Below, in pieces: positions 5,574-9,011 of a stretch of DNA of 9,011 bases. A program made the translations under genes and the position numbers. Position 1 is the first letter of the stretch. Each line of letters begins with the position of its first letter. The DNA is from Acidimicrobiia bacterium. Lineage in GTDB: Bacteria; Actinomycetota; Acidimicrobiia; Acidimicrobiales; SZUA-35. The stretch lies in NCBI GenBank assembly GCA_029857855.1, contig JAOUGG010000069.1, positions 1-9,011 on the forward strand, written 5' to 3'. The notes below the pieces were generated by a model that saw only the letters and a list, made by a program, of their open reading frames with translations, was not told where the DNA came from and did no database searches.

Positions 5574-6397
5574 AGATCGAGCGGCAGCCCTTCGACCGAC
5601 GCGGTCGCCGACGGCGTGGTCTCACCGGTTTCCAGCCACCAGAGCAGTAGCCGGTCGTCGGTCTGATAGCGGGCGATGCCGACGTGGGGGGCCGGCGACA
5701 GGCCGCGTCCGTACTCGACCCGGGTCCGTCGGGGCTGTGCGAACGGAGCCATCCACTCCTCAACCGCAGCCCAGTAGGCGGCGTTGTTGACATGCCCGAG
5801 CGTGTCGAGATCGGCCCGTCGCAGCTGCCACGCTTCGGCAACGACGTCGCCCGTCCGCTCCCCGAGCGACTCGATCTTCGGGTTCCGCTGACGGGCCGAG
5901 GCCTTCCGGCCCCCGGCGGCCGATGCGTAGATGGCGAGGAACTGCTCGGTGAGTACCGCGGGCTGGCCGGCCTCGAGATCGATGCAGACCCACAGGGTTG
6001 CGACCTCGTAGCGCGCCCCCTGGTCGCCGTGCACTGTCAACCGCCGTTCGGCCCAACGTTTTCCCAGCGCCGAGCAGAACGTCCGGAACCTGAGCGTCTC
6101 CCCCAAATAGCCCGGGACCAACTCGTCGACAACCGTGGAGCGGACAACCCAGCCGGGCGTATCCGGTAGCCGGGCGTCGGACGTGTCGTCGTTGGACACG
6201 TCCTGGGTGTAGCGGGTCAGACCGTCGAACCGCAGCCGACCGTCGGGGTCGACATCACCGAGGCGGATCTTTCTCGTGCCTTCGAAGACACGGCCCTCGG
6301 GAAGAGCGGGGAGCAATGGTTCCGCCCCCTCTGGTGAGGAAAGAGGCTTGTTTTCAGGGTTTTGGGGGCCGGTCACAGCCCCCGACGGTAGCGACAT
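5561..6397 (-). CDS. Acyl-ACP thioesterase (FatA/FatB family)
   Basis: The 278-residue protein matches bacterial acyl-ACP thioesterases, which release fatty acids from acyl carrier protein. It has two hotdog domains. The first carries RKIRLGDVDPDGRL (42-55), LTRYTQDVSNDD (60-71), WVVRSTVVDEL (83-93) and the CSALGKRWAERRL segment (108-120). The second carries the diagnostic DLDTLGHVNNAAYW (196-209) with His202, Asn204 and Asn205, then EEWMAPF. The ATG at 6397 is the most likely start, though GGTGGAG lies unusually close to it; GTG 6376 is an alternative. The first 37 residues are not conserved-looking. The open frame continues upstream to 6595 without plausible coding content. The substrate acyl chain length cannot be read from the sequence. 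It converges on orn with a 13-bp overlap and is divergent from the whiB7 leader region. Confidence 0.88.
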   Translation of the reverse strand: MSLPSGAVTGPQNPENKPLSSPEGAEPLLPALPEGRVFEGTRKIRLGDVDPDGRLRFDGLTRYTQDVSNDDTSDARLPDTPGWVVRSTVVDELVPGYLGETLRFRTFCSALGKRWAERRLTVHGDQGARYEVATLWVCIDLEAGQPAVLTEQFLAIYASAAGGRKASARQRNPKIESLGERTGDVVAEAWQLRRADLDTLGHVNNAAYWAAVEEWMAPFAQPRRTRVEYGRGLSPAPHVGIARYQTDDRLLLWWLETGETTPSATASVEGLPLDLYRD

Positions 6398-6427
6398 TCT
6401 CCACCGTCGCCCGGAACCCGACCGGCA

Positions 6428-6450
6428 ATTTCGGACATTCGGGCCGAAAT
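6428..6450. repeat. Inverted repeat in the thioesterase upstream region
   Basis: ATTTCGG (6428-6434) and CCGAAAT (6444-6450) form perfect 7-bp arms around a 9-nt centre. The repeat lies 31-53 bp upstream of the thioesterase start, where it could be an operator or a leader hairpin. No T-run accompanies it. Confidence 0.35.
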
Positions 6451-6470
6451 GTGTATTTATTCGGTTGACA
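6451..6470 (+). promoter_or_regulatory. AT-rich patch followed by TTGACA
   Basis: A consensus TTGACA (6465-6470) is preceded, after the 3 bp CGG, by the AT-rich stretch TATTTATT (6454-6461). WhiB7-dependent promoters are described as having an AT-rich element just upstream of the -35, recognised with help from the AT-hook, so this would suit autoregulation of the whiB7-like gene downstream. However, no convincing -10 lies 16-19 nt downstream (TTGCTT at best), so the call stays tentative. A separate TAnnnT box, TACGCT (6566-6571), could serve as a -10 nearer the leader ORF but lacks a good -35. Confidence 0.3.
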
Positions 6471-6490
6471 AGCCGTCCGATACATAGTTG

Positions 6491-6504
6491 CTTGGATATC
6501 CAAG
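6491..6504. repeat. Perfect 14-bp palindrome
   Basis: CTTGGATATCCAAG is perfectly self-complementary. It lies between the divergent thioesterase and whiB7-leader transcription units, about 20 bp beyond the TTGACA element. Length and symmetry suit a dimeric regulator, but I do not recognise the site. Confidence 0.4.
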
Positions 6505-6618
6505 TCGCCGTCGGCGTCGTCCGCTCCGCGGTCGACAGCCGACCGCAGACACCGCATCGATGAAGTACGCTGGAACGATCAGATCGATCGACCACAACGC
6601 CCGAAAGGAGAACGGTTG

Positions 6619-6942
6619 ATGTTGAACTCCATCCACACCCAACTCACCGAGCTCCTCGCCTTTGCGCGTTCGGCCCTGCAGACCATCGACACGATGCTGA
6701 TGCAGGCGATGCCAGGCAAGCGGCCGGCTTCGGCTCTGGTCCCGCTACCCGTCAACAATCGGGGCCGACAGGTGAGTTCCGTCTCCTGTGACCGTGGCTA
6801 TGAGGCGTTCGCCGGCATTACCGCCAATGCTGCCGTGCGTATGCATGCCGATCCGGTCACCGAAGGATGGCGTTCGCTCGACTTCGGCAAGACCAAGACC
6901 GGCAACACCCGCCACTCCCAGCCCTCGAGGTTTGCGACCTAG
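6619..6942 (+). CDS. Uncharacterised small protein or leader ORF upstream of whiB7
   Basis: The frame encodes 107 residues that I do not recognise. The ATG at 6619 is well supported by AAAGGAG (6604-6610) 8 nt upstream, one of the best ribosome-binding sites here. The N-terminal 35 residues look helical (QLTELLAFARSAL, TIDTMLMQAM). The rest is polar with no membrane segment and no known motif; two cysteines would be expected in a metal site but only one (Cys58) occurs. Codon third positions are mostly G or C at the 5' end, consistent with translation. The stop is 30 bp before an intrinsic terminator and 187 bp before the WhiB7-like gene. By analogy with whiB7/wblC leaders, which carry upstream ORFs, its translation may matter more than its product. 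Confidence 0.5.
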   Translation: MLNSIHTQLTELLAFARSALQTIDTMLMQAMPGKRPASALVPLPVNNRGRQVSSVSCDRGYEAFAGITANAAVRMHADPVTEGWRSLDFGKTKTGNTRHSQPSRFAT

Positions 6943-6984
6943 CTGACAAGCACAATCGCAAATCGACCACCGAGCCGCTGGGAG
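6915..6984 (+). promoter_or_regulatory. Candidate antiterminator structure in the whiB7-like leader
   Basis: CTCCCAGC (6915-6922), inside the last codons of the leader ORF, is perfectly complementary over 8 bp to GCTGGGAG (6977-6984), which includes most of the 5' arm of the terminator. The intervening RNA holds a second perfect hairpin, TTTGCGA (6931-6937) with TCGCAAA (6956-6962), whose loop contains the ORF's stop codon. Forming the 8-bp helix excludes the terminator. A ribosome moving through 6915-6942 would prevent the helix and let termination proceed; stalling earlier would favour read-through. This is inferred from base pairing only. Confidence 0.5.
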
Positions 6985-7011
6985 CAAACCCCAGCGGCTT
7001 CTTCGTGTTTT
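6973..7011 (+). terminator. Intrinsic terminator / attenuator before the whiB7-like gene
   Basis: AGCCGCTGGG (6973-6982) pairs perfectly with CCCAGCGGCT (6990-6999) around a 7-nt loop, and a T-rich tail (6999-7011, ending TTTT) follows. This is a clear Rho-independent terminator on the plus strand. It stands 118 bp upstream of the whiB7-like start with no obvious promoter in between, so read-through must be considered, making it an attenuator. Confidence 0.8.
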
Positions 7012-7045
7012 CACCCACTGAGAACGGAAGGAGATCCGCCTCAAC

Positions 7046-7057
7046 ATGAAACGTTGA
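7046..7057 (+). other. Three-codon mini-ORF with a strong ribosome-binding site
   Basis: AAGGAG (7028-7033) is followed 12 nt later by ATG AAA CGT TGA, encoding Met-Lys-Arg. It lies between the attenuator and the whiB7-like gene. The Shine-Dalgarno is as good as those of real genes nearby, though the spacing is long. It could be a second regulatory upstream ORF, or chance. Confidence 0.25.
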
Positions 7058-7129
7058 CCGACCAGACAGATCGACGCAGACGATGCGTCACCGCCCCGGA
7101 AGTCCGGAGCACACCCGAAGGAAACAGAC

Positions 7130-7525
7130 ATGACCATCACAGAAGTCGAGATAGGACATCAGGAAGAGGCACCGTTCATCACCGGGATCGGCGATGAGTT
7201 CATCGGTGCCCCGACCTCCGGTGACTGGACCGAGGCTGCAGCCTGCCGGACCGTCCCCGGTGCTTCCGACCTCTTCTTCTCCGAAGAGGTTCCTGACATC
7301 GTCGCCGCCAAGCGCATCTGCGCCGAGTGCCCGGTGATCGCACCGTGCCTCGAGGCGGCCATCGAGCGGCGCGAGCCGTGCGGTGTCTGGGGTGGTCAGC
7401 TGTTCGACAACGGGCAGATCATCCACCGGAAGCGTCGTCGGGGTCGGCCGCCTAAGGTGGCCCGACCCGAGGATCAGCTGCTCGAGGTGCCGATACCGGC
7501 ACATCTGCAGAAGCTGATCGCCTAG
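7130..7525 (+). CDS. whiB7: WhiB7-like transcriptional regulator (WhiB family, AT-hook)
   Basis: WhiB proteins bind a [4Fe-4S] cluster and act with the primary sigma factor; WhiB7 activates intrinsic antibiotic-resistance genes. The 131-residue protein has the four cluster cysteines: Cys39, then Cys64, Cys67 and Cys73 in CAECPVIAPC. It also has DLFF (47-50) and the GVWGG turn (85-89). The segment REPCGVWGGQLFDNGQIIHRK is very like WhiB7 (EPWGVWGGEIFDQGSIV as I remember it), and the AT-hook RGRPPK (104-109) is the WhiB7 hallmark. Differences are Cys84 where WhiB7 has Trp, about 20 extra N-terminal residues and a 22-residue extension after the AT-hook. GAAGGA (7117-7122) lies 7 nt before the ATG. 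A long leader with ORF and attenuator precedes it, as in whiB7/wblC. Assignment to the WhiB family is near certain; assignment to the WhiB7 subgroup is likely. Confidence 0.88.
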   Translation: MTITEVEIGHQEEAPFITGIGDEFIGAPTSGDWTEAAACRTVPGASDLFFSEEVPDIVAAKRICAECPVIAPCLEAAIERREPCGVWGGQLFDNGQIIHRKRRRGRPPKVARPEDQLLEVPIPAHLQKLIA

Positions 7526-7530
7526 CACCA

Positions 7531-7571
7531 ACCGGACCGGCACCTCCTCCCCCTTCGGGTGCCGGTCCGGT
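7531..7571 (+). terminator. Strong hairpin after the whiB7-like gene
   Basis: ACCGGACCGGCACC (7531-7544) and GGTGCCGGTCCGGT (7558-7571) form a perfect 14-bp GC-rich stem with a 13-nt loop, starting 5 bp after the stop codon. No T-run follows, so it resembles the U-less hairpin terminators proposed for actinobacteria. It could equally protect the 3' end of the message. Confidence 0.65.
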
Positions 7572-7658
7572 CAGGATCGGGGTGGCCCAGACCACATCGC
7601 CGGCAACGGTTCAAGCGAGCCGGCGAGGCCTGGTTGGGATGCCCCCGTCATCTGCGCT

Positions 7659-7692
7659 GGGCGGGACCCGCCACATGGGCGGGATCCCGCCC
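7659..7692. repeat. Two tandem GC-rich palindromes
   Basis: GGCGGG-A-CCCGCC (7660-7672) is followed by the perfect 16-bp palindrome GGGCGGGATCCCGCCC (7677-7692). The shared half GGGCGGGA repeats directly at 7659 and 7677, 18 bp apart. The interval between the whiB7 hairpin and the thioredoxin gene (7572-7808) otherwise shows no supported gene; it holds this repeat and the promoter at 7741-7767. Confidence 0.5.
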
Positions 7693-7740
7693 GGCGCAAC
7701 GGGATTCGGACGCGAAACATCCGCGCAACTTCGGGGGCGT

Positions 7741-7767
7741 GGGAATGGCTCACCAACCACTTCGGTT
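7741..7767 (+). promoter_or_regulatory. Sigma-R/sigma-H-like (ECF) promoter of the thioredoxin/CcdA operon
   Basis: GGGAAT (7741-7746), exactly 18 nt, then GTT (7765-7767) matches the GGAAT-N18-GTT form of sigma-R (Streptomyces) and sigma-H (mycobacteria) promoters, which respond to thiol/disulfide stress. Transcription would start about 30 bp before the ATG at 7809. The match to a thiol-redox gene is biologically apt, but the motif is short and could occur by chance. Confidence 0.45.
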
Positions 7768-7808
7768 ACCCTTCGTACCATCCTCGAGCCTTCGATGAGC
7801 AGCTACTC

Positions 7809-8444
7809 ATGACGACAGCGCCCCCCGATTCCCCTCCGTCCGAACCATCTCCGCCTTCCCGCCCGGATGGCGTTGTGCCCAAGGGCCGCCTGTCGACCGG
7901 ACCACTCCGCCCGACTTCTGCGCTCCTGACCACGGCGGTGATCGCGGTGGCCATGGCCACCTTGGGGCTGCTGGCCTTGTTCTCGGGCACCGAGCGCACC
8001 GTCGTCGACGCCGCGGCCGTCGGCGACGCACCCGGCCTCTTCGACGCGGCCTTCACCACCAGTGACGGCGGAAGCGGATCGCTTTCCGACTATCACGGCG
8101 AGCCCCTTGTCGTGAACTTCTTCGCCTCCTGGTGTCCGCCCTGTCGAGCGGAGCTGCCCGACTTCGAGGCGGTCCATCAGCAACTCGGCGAGGAGGTGAC
8201 CTTCGTCGGCGTCAACCAGGACTTCACCGAGGAGACGTGGCGGGCATTCGTCGCCGAATCGGACGTAAGCTACGACACCGTCTTCCAGCCGAACAGTGAG
8301 ATCTGGAACGAACTCGGCACCGGCGCCATGCCGACCACCGCCTTCATCTCGCCCAACGGCGAGGTCGTTCACCTCTGGGCCGGTCTGCTGACCGACGACA
8401 AGCTGATCGAACTCATCGACGAACACCTCGCGGATAAGTCCTGA
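7809..8444 (+). CDS. Membrane-anchored thioredoxin-like protein (TlpA/ResA/CcmG type)
   Basis: This 211-residue protein is a thiol-disulfide oxidoreductase tethered to the outer face of the membrane. Residues 1-36 are Pro/Ser-rich and cytoplasmic, 38-58 form one membrane segment (LLTTAVIAVAMATLGLLALF), and the thioredoxin domain spans about 72-211. The active site is FFASWCPPC with Cys109 and Cys112. The cis-proline is Pro175 in AMPTTAFI, with GVNQDF (134-139) and FISPNGEVV typical of the TlpA/ResA branch. The ATG at 7809 has only a weak ribosome-binding site. The stop overlaps the ATG of the ccdA-like gene (TGATG), so the two are translationally coupled. CcdA would pass electrons from cytoplasmic thioredoxin to this protein. 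Likely targets are cytochrome c maturation or extracytoplasmic protein thiols, but no cytochrome gene is in view. Confidence 0.9.
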   Translation: MTTAPPDSPPSEPSPPSRPDGVVPKGRLSTGPLRPTSALLTTAVIAVAMATLGLLALFSGTERTVVDAAAVGDAPGLFDAAFTTSDGGSGSLSDYHGEPLVVNFFASWCPPCRAELPDFEAVHQQLGEEVTFVGVNQDFTEETWRAFVAESDVSYDTVFQPNSEIWNELGTGAMPTTAFISPNGEVVHLWAGLLTDDKLIELIDEHLADKS

Positions 8445-9011
8445 TGTCGCTTGACACCCTCTTCGATCCCAGTGCCTTTGCGTTGGGCATGGTCGCGTTG
8501 CTCAACCCCTGCGGCTTCGCTCTCCTCCCCGCCTACCTCGGGTACTTCCTCGGGCTCGACGACGACCGGTCCGGCGCCGGGTCCACACTGGTCGCCCTCA
8601 ACCGGGGGCAGATCGTCGGTTTGTCGATGTCGGCCGGCTTCCTCGCCGTGTTCGGTGTGCTCGGGCTTTTCCTCGCCGGCTCCCTGACCGCCATCGGCCA
8701 ATCCGGTTGGCTGCCCCGGCTCACCATCGTCATCGGCATCGGTCTCGTCGTGCTCGGCATTGCCATGCTGCGCGGCTTCCAGCCCGCGCTCAGCCTCCCG
8801 AAACTGAACAAGGGCGGTGGCGACCAGTCGGTCGTCTCGATGTTCGTGTTCGGCGTTTCCTACGCCATTGCGTCGCTGAGCTGCACGATCGGCATCTTCA
8901 TCACGATCGTGGCCAACACCACCCGCAGCGAAGGATTCGGTGAACGGCTCGGCTCGTTCCTGTCCTACGCCATCGGGATGGGACTGCTGGCCACGGTCAT
9001 CACACTGGCCG
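8444..9011 (+). CDS. ccdA: CcdA/DsbD-type membrane thiol-disulfide transporter, 3' truncated by the window
   Basis: The 189 codons visible before the window ends encode a polytopic membrane protein. The first helix carries VALLNPCGFALLPAYLGYF (18-36) with Cys23, and a later helix carries AIASLSCTIGIF (141-152) with Cys147. This Cys pair in NPCGF.LLPAYL and SLSCT.G contexts is the CcdA / DsbD-core signature that carries reducing equivalents across the membrane. Helices are visible at about 12-38, 56-82, 93-110, 130-158 and from 172 to the edge; the full family has six. The charged loop 39-55 separates the first two. The start ATG overlaps the preceding stop by one base. The partner is the thioredoxin-like protein just upstream. 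Confidence 0.9.
   Translation, partial: MSLDTLFDPSAFALGMVALLNPCGFALLPAYLGYFLGLDDDRSGAGSTLVALNRGQIVGLSMSAGFLAVFGVLGLFLAGSLTAIGQSGWLPRLTIVIGIGLVVLGIAMLRGFQPALSLPKLNKGGGDQSVVSMFVFGVSYAIASLSCTIGIFITIVANTTRSEGFGERLGSFLSYAIGMGLLATVITLA

Noticed and set aside
6398..6595. Extra 66 codons at the N-terminus of the thioesterase frame
   Set aside because: The segment is AT-rich, contains symmetric regulatory-looking elements, and does not resemble family members.
6867..7049. 60-codon plus-strand frame crossing the attenuator
   Set aside because: It has poor ribosome-binding spacing, overlaps the end of the better-supported ORF at 6619-6942, and would run through the terminator stem.
7604..7620. GGTTCAAGC resembling a tRNA T-loop
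   Set aside because: No flanking acceptor, D or anticodon stems can be built around it.
7582..7812. 76-codon plus-strand frame ending in an ATGA overlap with the thioredoxin-like gene
   Set aside because: It crosses the tandem palindromes and the putative promoter, has no ribosome-binding site and no recognisable sequence.
7803..8426. 207-codon minus-strand frame opposite the thioredoxin-like gene
   Set aside because: The plus strand carries WCPPC, a membrane segment and a coupled ccdA; the minus frame is a shadow.
1..9011. CRISPR array, insertion sequence, prophage or integrated element
   Set aside because: No regularly spaced repeats, transposase or integrase motifs, or terminal repeats were seen on either strand.

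Overview
The window comes from a high-GC bacterium, almost certainly an actinobacterium (Actinomycetota). A WhiB-family iron-sulfur regulator (WhiB7 type) is the strongest lineage marker. It is supported by what looks like a mycobacterial-type DesA desaturase N-terminus, a stand-alone RsbW-like domain, Orn and Dut close to the mycobacterial proteins, and promoters that place transcription start on the start codon (leaderless). Placement in a deep branch such as Acidimicrobiia is my inference from overall gene style and is not proven. No insertion sequence, prophage, CRISPR array, tRNA or rRNA was seen.

Layout, left to right. 1-63 (-): start of a probable acyl-ACP desaturase, with a perfect TetR-type palindrome between its -35 and -10. 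138-1115 (+): small ATP-dependent DNA ligase. 1274-1648 (+): degenerate RsbW-like protein behind a clear promoter and a 5' hairpin. 2795-3838 and 1664-2728 (both -): an ArsR-methyltransferase fusion followed by metF, probably one operon controlled by an AT-rich palindrome in the fusion gene's promoter. 3948-4374 (+): decayed AbiEi/DUF559-type gene with an internal deletion and frame change. 4398-4880 (-) dut and 4929-5573 (+) orn, divergent. 5561-6397 (-): acyl-ACP thioesterase overlapping the end of orn. 6619-6942 (+): small unknown ORF, then an intrinsic terminator, then a whiB7-like gene at 7130-7525. 7809-8444 (+): membrane-anchored thioredoxin-like protein, translationally coupled to a CcdA-type membrane protein (8444 to the window end).

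Three regulatory stories stand out. First, the whiB7-like gene has a long leader with an upstream ORF, an intrinsic terminator, and a competing 8-bp antiterminator helix whose 5' strand lies inside the end of that ORF. This is the architecture expected for ribosome-controlled attenuation. Second, the ArsR-methyltransferase fusion next to metF resembles the SahR-type control of the methionine/SAM cycle described in Proteobacteria. Its promoter (TTGCAA-17-TATATT) is overlaid by an AT-rich inverted repeat. Third, the thioredoxin/CcdA operon is preceded by GGGAAT-N18-GTT, the form of a sigma-R/sigma-H disulfide-stress promoter. The remaining genes are housekeeping: nucleotide-pool cleaning (dut), RNA turnover (orn), lipid metabolism (desaturase, thioesterase) and DNA repair (ligase).
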